64,000 bases of DNA from Lachnospiraceae bacterium (GCA_017555455.1 JAFZGJ010000002.1:1-64000); one strand, 5' to 3'; counted from the first letter of the stretch, positions 25,276 through 35,441 are shown. Numbers and translations: made by a program. The notes: a model not told the origin generated them from the letters alone.

Positions 25276-25971
25276 TTAAAAGTATCTTAATTCTTTTAAA
25301 CTCATGTAAGTATTATCTCCGATAATAATATGATCTACCAGAGTTATGTTCATTATTTGAGATGCTTCATGAATTCGTTTTGTTATTTCAATGTCATCTT
25401 TGCTGGGAGTTGGATCCCCGCTGGGATGATTATGCACCAATAAGATATGAACTGCCTGCATTTTTAAGGCAGTTATAAAAATTTCTCTTGGTGATATCAG
25501 GGACATATTTACGGTACCGCTGGATAGAATACAATCTCTTAAAAATTGATTCTTACTGTCAGTCATTACTAAAATGACCTGCTCCACCTCCAAATGCCGT
25601 AACTGTTCCATGTAGTAATTGGCAATGGTGGAGGGCATATCAATACGGATTCCTGTTTTGTATGATTCCATGGCAATCCGCTTTGAAAATTCCGTAACAC
25701 ATTTTAAACGGATTGCTTTCACTTTCCCGATTCCTTTTATTTTCATTAATTGATTTAATGAAAGCTGCTGCAATGCCAATAGGCCGTTAACCTGTCCGCA
25801 ATCATTTCCCAATGTTAAAATCTGTCTTCCAAGTTCCACAGAGTCATGGTCTTTGGTTCCTGTCCGAATAATGATGGCTAGCAGTTCAGCATTGGTAAGG
25901 GAAGCCGCACCGTATTTTTCAAATTTTTCATAGGGAAGCAATTCTTCCGTTATTTTTGAAGTATTGTTCAT
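25276..25971 (-). CDS. radC: RadC-family JAB/MPN-domain protein
   Basis: RadC proteins carry a UPF0758 helix-hairpin-helix region followed by a JAB1/MPN metalloprotease-like domain. They were once linked to DNA repair but their function is unclear. The protein (231 residues from the chosen ATG) shows the hairpin segment LMKIKGIGKVKAIRLK and the metal-binding JAMM signature HNHPSGDPTPSKDD. An open frame extends 12 codons upstream; the ATG at 25971 has a purine-rich CAGGA just before it. radC directly upstream of mreB is a conserved Firmicutes and proteobacterial arrangement. Confidence 0.92.
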   Translation of the reverse strand: MNNTSKITEELLPYEKFEKYGAASLTNAELLAIIIRTGTKDHDSVELGRQILTLGNDCGQVNGLLALQQLSLNQLMKIKGIGKVKAIRLKCVTEFSKRIAMESYKTGIRIDMPSTIANYYMEQLRHLEVEQVILVMTDSKNQFLRDCILSSGTVNMSLISPREIFITALKMQAVHILLVHNHPSGDPTPSKDDIEITKRIHEASQIMNITLVDHIIIGDNTYMSLKELRYF

Positions 25972-26025
25972 TTTCCTGCTTTCTCTTCTCTCACGGCAAG
26001 AAAACAATCCTAACGCATAGTGTTT

Positions 26026-26034
26026 ATTATAACA
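26026..26034 (-). promoter_or_regulatory. Putative extended -10 promoter for radC-mre-min operon
   Basis: On the minus strand TGTTATAAT combines a perfect TATAAT with an extended -10 TG. The -35 region is weak. It lies 55 bases before the radC start, in the gap after the DUF4321 gene. Confidence 0.5.
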
Positions 26035-26043
26035 ATGAAATAT

Positions 26044-26283
26044 TTATAATAAACGATAGATAATAATTCCTAAAATAATTCCAATAATGCTGGCAATGGT
26101 AATTTTTATGGTAAGTGCAAAGGTAATGCATAAAATACCTAAGTCCAGAACTACCGGAGTGGTTAAACCAAAGGTTTGTCCAAAGCTTAAAAAACTGTTA
26201 GGAAGCATATTACCGATAAATCCACCCAAAACAATGCCTGCCAAAATTAATAAAAGACAGGTCCAATTATTCTTGTGTTTCAC
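26044..26283 (-). CDS. DUF4321 small membrane protein
   Basis: A 79-residue protein with two hydrophobic segments (about 8-28 and 46-77) joined by FGQTFGLTTPVVLDLGILC. This matches the DUF4321 family found near mre and maf/radC genes in clostridia. The start is a GTG with AAAGGA about 12 bases upstream; the nearby out-of-frame ATG stops after four codons. No function is known. Its position just upstream of the shape operon suggests an envelope role, which is inference. Confidence 0.8.
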   Translation of the reverse strand: MKHKNNWTCLLLILAGIVLGGFIGNMLPNSFLSFGQTFGLTTPVVLDLGILCITFALTIKITIASIIGIILGIIIYRLL

Positions 26284-26388
26284 TGGTACTTCATTCCTTT
26301 CTTGTGTATTTTAATCCAGATAATCTTAACATAAATCACATCTTCTGTATATAAAGAAGGAGGATTTTTTTTCGCAGGATTCGACAGA

Positions 26389-27663
26389 TTATGGGATTAA
26401 ACCTGCATTTTTTACGGATTGATATGCTGTTAAAATACCAAATTTTGCATGTTGCCAGGTAAGCCCACCCTGGAAATAAACAGCATAAGGTGGCTTAATT
26501 GGACCGTCCGCACTTAGTTCAATGGAAGAACCGGAAACAAAGGCTCCTGCCGCCATAATTACCTTACTGTCATATCCTGGCATATCCCAAGGTTCGGGAG
26601 TTACAAAGCTGTCAATGGGCGCAGCTTTTTGGATTCCTTCGCAGAATGCCACTACACCTTTCTCAGTTCCAAAGGTTACTGCCTGAATAATATCGTGTCT
26701 GCTTTCTACGCTGTTTGGAACCACACCAAAGCCTGCTCTTTCAAAGAGATTAGCTGCAAAAATGGCACCTTTTAAAGCTCCTGCAGTGACTGTTGGTGAT
26801 AAAAATAATCCCTGATAAAAGGAACTTAAAATTCCAAGGGAGGCACCCACTTCTTTTCCAAGTCCCGGACTGGATAAACGGAAAGCGGCATTTTCTACAC
26901 ATTCTTTTTTTCCTGCAATATAACCTCCGATAGGGGCAAGACCGCCACCGGGATTCTTAATTAAAGAACCTACAACCATATCCGCACCAACATCACTGGG
27001 TTCCATGGTTTCTACAAATTCACCATAACAGTTGTCTACCATACAAATGACATCAGGTTTAATATTTTTGATAAAAGAAATCAGCTCTCCAATGCGGGCT
27101 ACAGACAAAGTTGGTCTGGTCTGATAACCCTTGGAACGTTGAATGGTAACTAATTTGGTTTTTTCATTTATGGCTTTGGCAATATTATCATAATCGAAAC
27201 CACCATCGGGAAGTAAATCAACTTGAGAGTAGCTAATGCCATATTCTTTCAGGGAACCTTTGCTGTCGCGGATACCAATGACTTCTTCTAAGGTATCATA
27301 TGGTTTTCCTACAGGACTCAATAATTCATCTCCGGGACGTAAGTTACTCATTAAAGCCAGTGCCAATGCATGGGTTCCACAGGTAATTTGGGGACGGACC
27401 AGAGCATCCTCTGTATGAAATACTTTGGCATAGACTTCTTCCAAAGTATCACGGCCAATATCGTTGTAACCATAGCCTGTAGTTCCAAGTAAGCAGGCTT
27501 CACTTACTTTACAGTCCTGTAAGGCTTTTAAAACTTTTAACTGGTTAATTTCTGCGATTTGATCAATTTCTGCAAAGCGGGGTTTTAATTCTTCCAAAAT
27601 AGATTCTCCTAAGGCATAAACTTCCGGAGAAATTCCAAAGTTTTCATAGATTTTTTGTAGCAT
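26389..27663 (-). CDS. ynbB: YnbB-type PLP-dependent lyase-like protein
   Basis: A 424-residue fold-type I PLP enzyme of the group annotated as aluminium-resistance or methionine gamma-lyase-like (YnbB). The likely PLP lysine is Lys236 in GSLIKNPGGGLAP. CMVDNCYGEFVE supplies the aspartate that binds the pyridine ring, and LLGTTGYGYNDIGRDTLE is a family N-terminal motif. The physiological reaction is not established. It lies directly downstream of miaA, as in Bacillus (miaA-hfq-ynbA/B region) and many clostridia. Hfq is not seen between them. Confidence 0.88.
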   Translation of the reverse strand: MLQKIYENFGISPEVYALGESILEELKPRFAEIDQIAEINQLKVLKALQDCKVSEACLLGTTGYGYNDIGRDTLEEVYAKVFHTEDALVRPQITCGTHALALALMSNLRPGDELLSPVGKPYDTLEEVIGIRDSKGSLKEYGISYSQVDLLPDGGFDYDNIAKAINEKTKLVTIQRSKGYQTRPTLSVARIGELISFIKNIKPDVICMVDNCYGEFVETMEPSDVGADMVVGSLIKNPGGGLAPIGGYIAGKKECVENAAFRLSSPGLGKEVGASLGILSSFYQGLFLSPTVTAGALKGAIFAANLFERAGFGVVPNSVESRHDIIQAVTFGTEKGVVAFCEGIQKAAPIDSFVTPEPWDMPGYDSKVIMAAGAFVSGSSIELSADGPIKPPYAVYFQGGLTWQHAKFGILTAYQSVKNAGLIP

Positions 27664-27721
27664 GAATGTTTCCTTCTTTCCTTTGTATATAAATATATAT
27701 TAAAAATGTGTTTGTTCTGTG

Positions 27722-28666
27722 TTATTTTGCAGATATAGTTATTTGTTTCTGCATAAAGTCTAAAATCTTATCATTATTATAATCAAATTCAGGCTTATTA
27801 ACCCAAATTACTTCCTTTTCACGTTTGAACCAGGTGATTTGGCGTTTGGCAAAATGCCGGGTATCACGTTTTAGAATATAAATTGCTTCCTCCAAAGGAA
27901 TTTCCCCTTCCAGGTAACTTAAAATTTCTTTATATCCCAGTCCCTGCATAGATACATAGGAACGGTCATAGCCCATGTTTTTTAGCTTCTGTACCTCGTC
28001 TATCAAACCTTCCGTAACCATTTCATCCACTCTCTTATCGATTCTTTCATATAAAAGTTCTCTGTGGTCGTTTAAAACAAAATAAGAAAAATCATAAGGA
28101 CTTTCTTTTTCCCGTTGTTCTTCATTATGTTCTGAAATTTTTTGTCCGGTTAATTTATAATATTCCAAAGCGCGAATCACACGTTTTACATTATTGGCAT
28201 GAATGGCATCTGCGGAAGCAGGATCTATTTTGCGTAATTTTTCATGCATATAGTCAGCGCCTTTTTCTTTGGCTAAGGCTTCCAGTTCTTCCCGGATTTT
28301 GTGATTATCATCATCTTCGGAAAAATTAATATCGTAAAGGACTGCCTGAATGTAAAAGCCGGTGCCCCCTACTAAAATGGGAATGTGGCCTCGTTTATAT
28401 ATTTCATCCATATATTGTTTGGTTTTCTGTTGAAATACAACAACATTAAATTCTTCTGAAGGTTCCAACTCATCTACCAGAAAATGGGGAACATTTTCCA
28501 TTTCTTCCGGACGGATTTTTGCGGAACCGATATCCATATGTTTATATACCTGCATGGAGTCTGCCGAAATAATTTCTCCACCGATTCTTTTTGCAAGTTC
28601 TATAGACAATTTTGTTTTCCCTACGGCAGTAGGTCCCGTAAGAACCACAAGTTTTTTCTTTTCCAT
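27722..28666 (-). CDS. miaA: tRNA dimethylallyltransferase MiaA
   Basis: MiaA adds the isopentenyl group to A37 of tRNAs reading U-starting codons. The 314-residue protein has the P-loop GPTAVGKT (11-18), the DSMQVY motif, the GGTGFYIQAVL segment, and the C-terminal RHFAKRQITWFKR signature. AAGGAG precedes the ATG. It lies right after mutL, and MiaB, which thiomethylates the same base, is encoded at 33356-34798. Both enzymes of ms2i6A formation are thus in this window. Confidence 0.97.
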   Translation of the reverse strand: MEKKKLVVLTGPTAVGKTKLSIELAKRIGGEIISADSMQVYKHMDIGSAKIRPEEMENVPHFLVDELEPSEEFNVVVFQQKTKQYMDEIYKRGHIPILVGGTGFYIQAVLYDINFSEDDDNHKIREELEALAKEKGADYMHEKLRKIDPASADAIHANNVKRVIRALEYYKLTGQKISEHNEEQREKESPYDFSYFVLNDHRELLYERIDKRVDEMVTEGLIDEVQKLKNMGYDRSYVSMQGLGYKEILSYLEGEIPLEEAIYILKRDTRHFAKRQITWFKREKEVIWVNKPEFDYNNDKILDFMQKQITISAK

Positions 28667-28701
28667 AATGACTCCTTAAAAGTTATGGTTGTTTGATTAT
28701 A

Positions 28702-30573
28702 TTATACTATTCTTTTAAATTTCTTTTCTAAATCGGTTTTGCTCATGGAAATTATGGTTGGTCTTCCATGAGGACAATGATATGGATTTTCCAAAGTGAA
28801 AAGCTGTTCCAATAAAGTATTCATTTCTGCGGTGTTCATGGACTGGTTTCCTTTTACAGCAGATTTACAAGCCATGGAAGCTATTTTTTCCTGGATTACT
28901 TCCGGAGTACCTTTACATCCGTTTTCAACCAATTCATCTAAAATTTCTTCAAAAAATCTTTTTTCACTTTTTCCATAAAGCTCTACCGGCATTTGTCGCA
29001 TAGCGATGGAATGACTTCCGAAATCTTCCCAGATAAAGCCTATACTCTCAAAGTAGGTATGATACTCTTCTAATGCCGCTTCTTCTTTTTGGGTCAGGTG
29101 AAGTACCAATGGGGGTTGCAAAGTTTGAGTGAAAATATCTTTATCTTTTATGGATTTCATGAGCTTTTCATATTTCACTTTTTCATGAGCGGCATGTTGA
29201 TCCACAAACAACAATTGTTCCTCATAACGAACCAGCCAGTAGGTCTGGAAAATTTGTCCCATAATTTCAAATTTGTCTTTGTTTTCAGGCTTCAGAATTT
29301 TTTCTTCAAAAAGATTTATCTGGACAGAGGAGGTAACGGATTCTTCTACAAAAGAAGATGCTTTATTATTTTCAGAAGAAGGCTGTGTTTTTGCTATGGC
29401 AGGTTTGGCTATTATTGGAGTGTCTTCTCCGAATAATCGATTGGTAATATAAGAAAAATCTTCTTTTACCTTATATTCCTGCATTCTCTTTTGTTCAAAC
29501 GGTTCCGGAACGTAATTTCGTTCTACATGATCGCGTTTTGGTGATTTTGATAAAGTTTCCACTTGTTCAATACTCGGAATCATCTCCGGTTTACTTAAAG
29601 TATCGGAAATGGATGTTACGATAAAATCATAATATTTCTGACTGTCAGTAATACGGATATCCATTTTGGTAGGATGTACGTTTACATCAACTTTGTCTGT
29701 ATCCATGGTAAAGTAAAGTACTGCAAAAGGGAATTTATGCTGCATTAAATAGGCACGATAGCCTTCTTCAATAGCTTTGAATAAAAAGGTGCTTTTTACA
29801 TATCTTCCGTTAATAAAGCAATTTTCAAAATTACGGTTGGAACGGTTTAAGGAAGGTTTTCCCAAATATCCCCGGATATGAATATCATCTTCCTTGCAAT
29901 CAATAGGAATGATTTCTTTGATGAAATCTTTTCCGAAAATCCGATATATAATTTCACGGATATCTCCATTGCCGGAGGTGTGGAATTTTACCTGATTATT
30001 AACGATAAGTCGGAAGGATACTTCCGGCTTACTCATGGCAAGGTGTTCACACAAATCTGCAATATAGCCTCCTTCTGTGGTGGCAGTTTTTAAAAATTTA
30101 CGTCTTGCAGGAGTGTTGAAAAAGATATTTTTCACTAAAATAGTAGTTCCATCAGGGACACCTACTTCCGAAAAACCGGTTTCTTTGCCACCTTCAATGG
30201 TATAGTGGACCCCCATCAGGGAGTCTTTTGTTTTGGTCATCATTTCCACTTGAGCTACGGCAGCAATGCTGGATAAAGCTTCACCACGGAAACCCAGACT
30301 ATGGATATTGTTTAAATCCTCAGAGGTACGGATTTTGCTGGTAGCATGACGAAGAAAAGCTTCTTTAACCTGGTCTGCGGGAATGCCTTTTCCGTTGTCG
30401 GTAACTCTTAAAAAGGAAATTCCCCCATCTTTAATTTCCACCGTAACTGCTGTGGCTCCTGCATCAATTGCATTTTCCACTAATTCTTTTACTACGCTGG
30501 AGGGACGTTCTACCACTTCTCCGGCTGCAATTTTATCTATAGTTGCGTTATCTAATAACTGAATACGTGACAT
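28702..30573 (-). CDS. mutL: DNA mismatch repair protein MutL (endonuclease type)
   Basis: MutL couples mismatch recognition by MutS to strand incision. The 623-residue protein has the GHKL ATPase with Glu30-region KELVENAIDAGA, DNGKGI (59-64) and GFRGEAL (94-100). The C-terminal part holds the metal-binding endonuclease motif DQHAAHEKVKYE, an ACKSAVK block and CPHGRP. This is therefore a nicking MutL, as expected in bacteria that lack MutH. It lies 46 bases after mutS and before miaA. Confidence 0.97.
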   Translation of the reverse strand: MSRIQLLDNATIDKIAAGEVVERPSSVVKELVENAIDAGATAVTVEIKDGGISFLRVTDNGKGIPADQVKEAFLRHATSKIRTSEDLNNIHSLGFRGEALSSIAAVAQVEMMTKTKDSLMGVHYTIEGGKETGFSEVGVPDGTTILVKNIFFNTPARRKFLKTATTEGGYIADLCEHLAMSKPEVSFRLIVNNQVKFHTSGNGDIREIIYRIFGKDFIKEIIPIDCKEDDIHIRGYLGKPSLNRSNRNFENCFINGRYVKSTFLFKAIEEGYRAYLMQHKFPFAVLYFTMDTDKVDVNVHPTKMDIRITDSQKYYDFIVTSISDTLSKPEMIPSIEQVETLSKSPKRDHVERNYVPEPFEQKRMQEYKVKEDFSYITNRLFGEDTPIIAKPAIAKTQPSSENNKASSFVEESVTSSVQINLFEEKILKPENKDKFEIMGQIFQTYWLVRYEEQLLFVDQHAAHEKVKYEKLMKSIKDKDIFTQTLQPPLVLHLTQKEEAALEEYHTYFESIGFIWEDFGSHSIAMRQMPVELYGKSEKRFFEEILDELVENGCKGTPEVIQEKIASMACKSAVKGNQSMNTAEMNTLLEQLFTLENPYHCPHGRPTIISMSKTDLEKKFKRIV

Positions 30574-30618
30574 AATTTATCCTTTAAAATTCATTTTGTA
30601 ATATAGAAATATCTGTTT

Positions 30619-33264
30619 CTACCAGCGGTTTTTCAATTTATTCTGTAACTGATATAAGGTATTTAGGGCATCTAAAGGTGTTAATGTGGAAATTTCAATG
30701 TCCATCAACTCTTTTATTACATCTTCATCCTTTACCGTATCAAAAAGAGACATTTGGGTTAAATCCACCTCATCATAGGTTTTTGTCTTCTGCTTCGGTG
30801 CAGAGGCAGAATGAATGGAAATACTCTGTACTTTTTCGATAATATCGTTGTCTGTCAGCTGTTCCACAATCTCTTTTGCACGGTTAATAACAATGTCAGG
30901 GACTCCGGCGAGCTTGGCAACCTGAATACCATAGCTTTTATCGGCACCGCCTTTAACAATTTTACGAAGGAAAACTATATCGTCTCCCTGTTCTTTGACT
31001 GCAATACAATAGTTATTTACGTTGTTAATTTTTCCTTCTAACTCAGTCAATTCGTGATAATGGGTGGCAAATAAAGTTTTAGCACCCAAAATTCTGGTGT
31101 TGCTGATGTGTTCGATGACAGCCCAGGCAATACTTAAACCATCAAAGGTAGAGGTGCCACGCCCGATTTCATCTAAAATTAACAAACTGTTGGAAGTGGC
31201 ATTTCTTAAAATATTAGCTACTTCGTTCATTTCCACCATAAAGGTACTTTGACCGCTGGCAAGGTCATCGGAAGCTCCTACACGGGTGAAAATACGGTCT
31301 ACGATTCCGATGTTGGCAGTGGTTGCCGGAACGAAACAGCCGATTTGTGCCATAAGTACAATTAAAGCAGTCTGACGCATATAAGTGGATTTTCCTGCCA
31401 TATTAGGTCCTGTAATAATGGAAACACAATGCTTATTATTGTCCAAATAAGTATCGTTGTTGATAAACATATCGTTGACAATCATTTTTTCCACTACCGG
31501 ATGACGGCCTTCTTTGATATTTATAACCCCTTTTTCGTTTAATTTAGGTCTTACATAACGGTTTTGTTCCGCCACAAGAGAAAAAGAACATAACGTATCC
31601 AAAACAGCAATGGCTTTGGCTGTTTTTTGGATACGTTCAATTTCTTCTCCGATTTTATCACGGATAGAACAGAATAATTCATATTCCAAAGCAAACAACT
31701 TATCTTCTGCATTTAAAATGGTATCTTCCATTTCCTTTAATTTAGGGGTAGTATAGCGCTCTGCATTGGCTAATGTTTGTTTTCGGATATAATCCTCCGG
31801 GACCATGTTTTTAAAGGAATTGGTTACCTCAAAATAATAGCCGAATACCTTGTTATATTTAATTTTTAAATTTTTGATTCCTGTACGTTCTCTGTCCTCT
31901 TCTTCTAACTGGGCGAGCCAGTTTTTACCTTCGGTTTTTGCCTGACGAAGACTGTCCACTTGAGGATGGAATCCATCTTTGATAATTCCTCCTTCTTTGG
32001 TGGCGATAGGTGGTTCTTCTAAAATGGCAGCTTCAATCAGGCTGCATAAATCCTTTAAATCATCGATTTGATCAGATAATTCTTTTAAATATTCCTTTTC
32101 AAAACTACTTGCTACGGTTTTGATGGGAGGAAGCATTTGCAGGGAATTTCGGAAAGCAATCATATCCCTTGGATTGGCAGAACCATAACTAACCTTTCCA
32201 AGAAGACGTTCCAAATCATATACAGGATTTAAGTATTCTCTGATTTCATCTCTGCTGACCCCATCTTTACACAGTTCACCTACGGCATCCAGACGTTTTT
32301 CAATTTCGGATTTTTGAATTAAGGGCTGCTCAATCCAGGTACGGAGCTGTCTTCCGCCCATGGCGGTTTTGGTTTTATCCAATACCCATAACAGAGAACC
32401 ACGTTTTTGCTTTTCACGTAAGGTTTCGCATAATTCCAAATTTCGTCTGGTGGAACTGTCTAAAAGCATATATGCATTGGTTAGGTAAGGATAAATATGG
32501 GTAAAATGAGTCAAACCGGTTTTCTGGGTTTCATATAAGTACTGTAATAAAGCTCCGGCACCAATCAGACCACTGGGAAAATCCTCAATTCCAAGACCGC
32601 TTAATGTATTGGTTTTGAAATGCTTCATAAGACATTTTCTACAGTTATCATCATCATAAAAATAAGGTTCCAGAGCAGATATACTGATACCAAGTCTTCC
32701 TTTTAAGTCGTCAATATCCATACCGCTGACATAAAATGCCTGATTACAGATAATTTCCTTGGGTGCATATTTCATAATTTCATCCAAAAGCTTTTTGTTG
32801 GAATCCACTTCTGTCAGAAAGTAATCTCCGGTAGTAACATCCGCAATGGAAATGCCGATTCTGCCGGAAAAATAGGCAATACTCATAATATAATTATTAC
32901 ATCTTTCGTCCCCATTGATACATAGGTTGGTACCAGGGGTAACAATTCTGGTAACTTCTCTTTTGACCAGACCCTTGGCAAGCTTAGGATCTTCTACTTG
33001 TTCACAGATAGCCACTTTGTAACCGCGGGATACTAATTTATTTAAATAGCCTTCTACAGAATGATAGGGAACGCCACACATGGGGGCACGTTCTTCCAGA
33101 CCGCAGCTTTTTCCGGTAAGGGTAATTTCCAGTTCTTTGGTCACCGTCAGGGCATCTTCAAAAAACATTTCATAGAAATCGCCCAGTCGGTAAAATAAAA
33201 TACAGTCCGGGTACTCTTCTTTGGTTTTTAAATATTGCTGCATCATAGGGGTTAATTCTGCCAT
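30619..33264 (-). CDS. mutS: DNA mismatch recognition protein MutS
   Basis: MutS binds base mispairs and small loops. The 881-residue protein has the mismatch-wedge motif GDFYEMF (Phe30 and Glu32), connector and lever regions. Its Walker A is GPNMAGKST (near 619-627), with Walker B LLILDEIGRGTSTFDGLS and FATHYHELTEL. The C-terminal tail (RW end) is of normal length. It is MutS1, not the suppressor MutS2. mutS-mutL-miaA is a conserved operon here, and a terminator of the upstream miaB gene separates them. Confidence 0.98.
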   Translation of the reverse strand: MAELTPMMQQYLKTKEEYPDCILFYRLGDFYEMFFEDALTVTKELEITLTGKSCGLEERAPMCGVPYHSVEGYLNKLVSRGYKVAICEQVEDPKLAKGLVKREVTRIVTPGTNLCINGDERCNNYIMSIAYFSGRIGISIADVTTGDYFLTEVDSNKKLLDEIMKYAPKEIICNQAFYVSGMDIDDLKGRLGISISALEPYFYDDDNCRKCLMKHFKTNTLSGLGIEDFPSGLIGAGALLQYLYETQKTGLTHFTHIYPYLTNAYMLLDSSTRRNLELCETLREKQKRGSLLWVLDKTKTAMGGRQLRTWIEQPLIQKSEIEKRLDAVGELCKDGVSRDEIREYLNPVYDLERLLGKVSYGSANPRDMIAFRNSLQMLPPIKTVASSFEKEYLKELSDQIDDLKDLCSLIEAAILEEPPIATKEGGIIKDGFHPQVDSLRQAKTEGKNWLAQLEEEDRERTGIKNLKIKYNKVFGYYFEVTNSFKNMVPEDYIRKQTLANAERYTTPKLKEMEDTILNAEDKLFALEYELFCSIRDKIGEEIERIQKTAKAIAVLDTLCSFSLVAEQNRYVRPKLNEKGVINIKEGRHPVVEKMIVNDMFINNDTYLDNNKHCVSIITGPNMAGKSTYMRQTALIVLMAQIGCFVPATTANIGIVDRIFTRVGASDDLASGQSTFMVEMNEVANILRNATSNSLLILDEIGRGTSTFDGLSIAWAVIEHISNTRILGAKTLFATHYHELTELEGKINNVNNYCIAVKEQGDDIVFLRKIVKGGADKSYGIQVAKLAGVPDIVINRAKEIVEQLTDNDIIEKVQSISIHSASAPKQKTKTYDEVDLTQMSLFDTVKDEDVIKELMDIEISTLTPLDALNTLYQLQNKLKNRW

Positions 33265-33300
33265 GTTTTTTCTCTCTTATCTAAAGTTTAATATTACATT

Positions 33301-33333
33301 ATAAAAGCGAGTATGTCTAAAGGGCATACCCGC
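33301..33333 (-). terminator. Rho-independent terminator after miaB
   Basis: GCGGGTATGCC pairs with GACATACTCGC (two wobble pairs). On the minus strand it is followed by TTTTATAAT. It separates miaB from mutS. Confidence 0.7.
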
Positions 33334-33355
33334 TAAATTTTATCACATTTTTTGT

Positions 33356-34798
33356 TTATTGTAAAACAAGTTCTCCCATATAATAAAATCCTCTGGATTC
33401 TATTAATTTCACCGGCAAAATCTTACCAATAAGGGCTTTGTCTGCTATGGCATGAACCAAAGTATTGTTACTCATACGCCCGGTTAGCATAGAACTGTCA
33501 TGGTCGTTAAGTTCTTCAAAAAGTACGTCCACAATCTGTCCTTCCAATCCTCCGCATCTTTCTTTTGAAACTTCCTGAACAGCTTCTAAAACACGGTTAA
33601 ATTCTTCTCTTACCACATCCTCCGGTACTTGGTTTTCCATGGCTGCGGCAGGGGTTCCGGTACGTTTGGAGTAAATAAAGGTAAAGGCATTATCGAAGCC
33701 AACTTTTCTTACTACATCGATGGTTTCATTTACATCTTCATGGGTTTCACCGGGAAAACCTACGATGATATCGGTAGTTAAAGAAATATCAGGAATTGCT
33801 TTTTTTATCTTTTCTGCCAATTCCAGATAAGATTCTTTGGTATATCTTCGGTTCATTTCCTTTAAGATTCTGGTAGAACCGGATTGCATCGGCAAATGAA
33901 GGTGTTTACAAATTTTTTTGGAGTTTTTCATAACTTCAATTAATTCATCGGATAAATCCTTGGGGTGGGAAGTCATGAAACGGATTCGTTCCAAACCTTC
34001 AATAGCTTCAATTTTCTGAAGTAACTGTGCAAAGGTAATATTTTCTTCCAGATTCTTACCATAGGAGTTAACATTCTGGCCAAGAAGCATAACTTCTACA
34101 ACGCCTTCTTTTACCAGATTTTCAATTTCGCGGATAATGTCTGCAGAATTACGGCTTCGTTCCCGTCCACGGACATAAGGAACAATACAATAGCTACAGA
34201 AGTTATTACAGCCAAACATAATATTGATACCGGATTTGAAAAAGTATTTTCTTTCTACCGGTAAATCTTCCACAATTTTGTCTGTATCTTCCCAAATATC
34301 AATTACCATACCCTTTTCTTCAAAGGTAGCAGTTAATAATTCTGCAAATTTGTAGATATTGTGGGTTCCGAAAATCAAATCTACAAAGCGATAGCTCTTT
34401 TTTAATTTTTCAATTACGGTATTTTCCTGCATCATACAACCGCAGAGGGCAATTTTCATATTTGGATTTTTCTTTTTCTGGTGATGTAATGCACCTAAAC
34501 GGCCATAGACTCTTTGATTAGCATTATCACGAACAGTACAAGTGTTATAAATGACAAAATCTGCCTTGGTTTCTTCTTCAATTACTTCATACCCTACTCT
34601 TTCCAGAATACCTACCAGTTTTTCGGAATCTCTGGAGTTCATTTGACAACCAAAGGTGGTAACACAGCAGGTTGGCTTATGTCCTAATTCCTCTTCCAGT
34701 TTTTTTACATAGTCGGAACAGATATCCATAAAGTAATATTGTCTTTCCGGTTCTGTTACCGGAGCGTTATCTCTAATATTTAACATTTGTTTCTCCAT
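33356..34798 (-). CDS. miaB: tRNA-2-methylthio-N6-dimethylallyladenosine synthase MiaB
   Basis: MiaB is a radical-SAM methylthiotransferase that converts i6A37 to ms2i6A37. The 480-residue protein has the N-terminal UPF0004 domain with cluster cysteines (TTFGCQMNSRDSE, TCTVRDNA, ALCGCM), the radical-SAM CxxxCxxC in GCNNFCSYC (near 193-201) and a C-terminal TRAM domain (from about 415). It carries a roughly 40-residue N-terminal extension before the conserved core, common in Firmicutes. It lies upstream of mutS-mutL-miaA and works on MiaA's product. Confidence 0.96.
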   Translation of the reverse strand: MEKQMLNIRDNAPVTEPERQYYFMDICSDYVKKLEEELGHKPTCCVTTFGCQMNSRDSEKLVGILERVGYEVIEEETKADFVIYNTCTVRDNANQRVYGRLGALHHQKKKNPNMKIALCGCMMQENTVIEKLKKSYRFVDLIFGTHNIYKFAELLTATFEEKGMVIDIWEDTDKIVEDLPVERKYFFKSGINIMFGCNNFCSYCIVPYVRGRERSRNSADIIREIENLVKEGVVEVMLLGQNVNSYGKNLEENITFAQLLQKIEAIEGLERIRFMTSHPKDLSDELIEVMKNSKKICKHLHLPMQSGSTRILKEMNRRYTKESYLELAEKIKKAIPDISLTTDIIVGFPGETHEDVNETIDVVRKVGFDNAFTFIYSKRTGTPAAAMENQVPEDVVREEFNRVLEAVQEVSKERCGGLEGQIVDVLFEELNDHDSSMLTGRMSNNTLVHAIADKALIGKILPVKLIESRGFYYMGELVLQ

Positions 34799-34841
34799 TA
34801 TAAATAAGATTTGGTTTCTCTTTTTATTGATGAAATATATT

Positions 34842-35438
34842 TTAGTATATATTTGTTTCAGTAATGATAAAATTGGGTTTTATATCAGTAGTTTCCGTTG
34901 GAATTCCAGGTTCATATTTTTGACATTCAAAACCAAGCCCGATACTTTTCATACCGGAAAATTGTTGCAGATACCTATCATAAAATCCTCCGCCATAGCC
35001 CAGTCTGTTTTTATAGCTGTCAAAACCTACCAAAGGCAAAATCATTAAGGAACGTTGTTGATTTATATTATCGTAAGGTGTCTCGATTATTTTGGGTTCC
35101 GGGATGTTTTTATATCCGGCTATGATATCGGCCAAAGAAAAAATTTGATAGAATTCCATAACTTCCGGACTTAATACTTTGGGACAGAATACTTTTTTGA
35201 CATCGCATAAAGCATGTTTTATAATGCCATAAGTAGAAACTTCCTTTTGATAGGCGGCATAAATTAATAGGATTTGGGCGTTTCTGTATTGTTCTGATGA
35301 AAGAAGTTGCTTCTCGATCATTTTACTATAATTTTGGCAATCTTCTTCTGTCAATGTATTCCTTTTTTTCAGAAGTTCTTTTCGGATACTTTGTTTTGTA
35401 TTCATAGTTTTATATGGGGATATTTTTCCTGTTAACAT
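34842..35438 (-). CDS. 5-formyltetrahydrofolate cyclo-ligase
   Basis: This enzyme makes 5,10-methenyl-THF from 5-formyl-THF with ATP. The 198-residue protein has the family patterns: the basic N-terminal SIRKELLKKRNTL, the central substrate loop and the C-terminal GFDSYKNRLGYGGGFYDRYL signature. The ATG at 35438 lies three bases after the DUF896 stop, which suggests coupling. An internal ATG at 35405 starts the more conserved NTKQSIRKE part. Neither has a clear ribosome-binding site, so the start is uncertain. Confidence 0.92.
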   Translation of the reverse strand: MLTGKISPYKTMNTKQSIRKELLKKRNTLTEEDCQNYSKMIEKQLLSSEQYRNAQILLIYAAYQKEVSTYGIIKHALCDVKKVFCPKVLSPEVMEFYQIFSLADIIAGYKNIPEPKIIETPYDNINQQRSLMILPLVGFDSYKNRLGYGGGFYDRYLQQFSGMKSIGLGFECQKYEPGIPTETTDIKPNFIITETNIY

Positions 35439-35441
35439 ACG

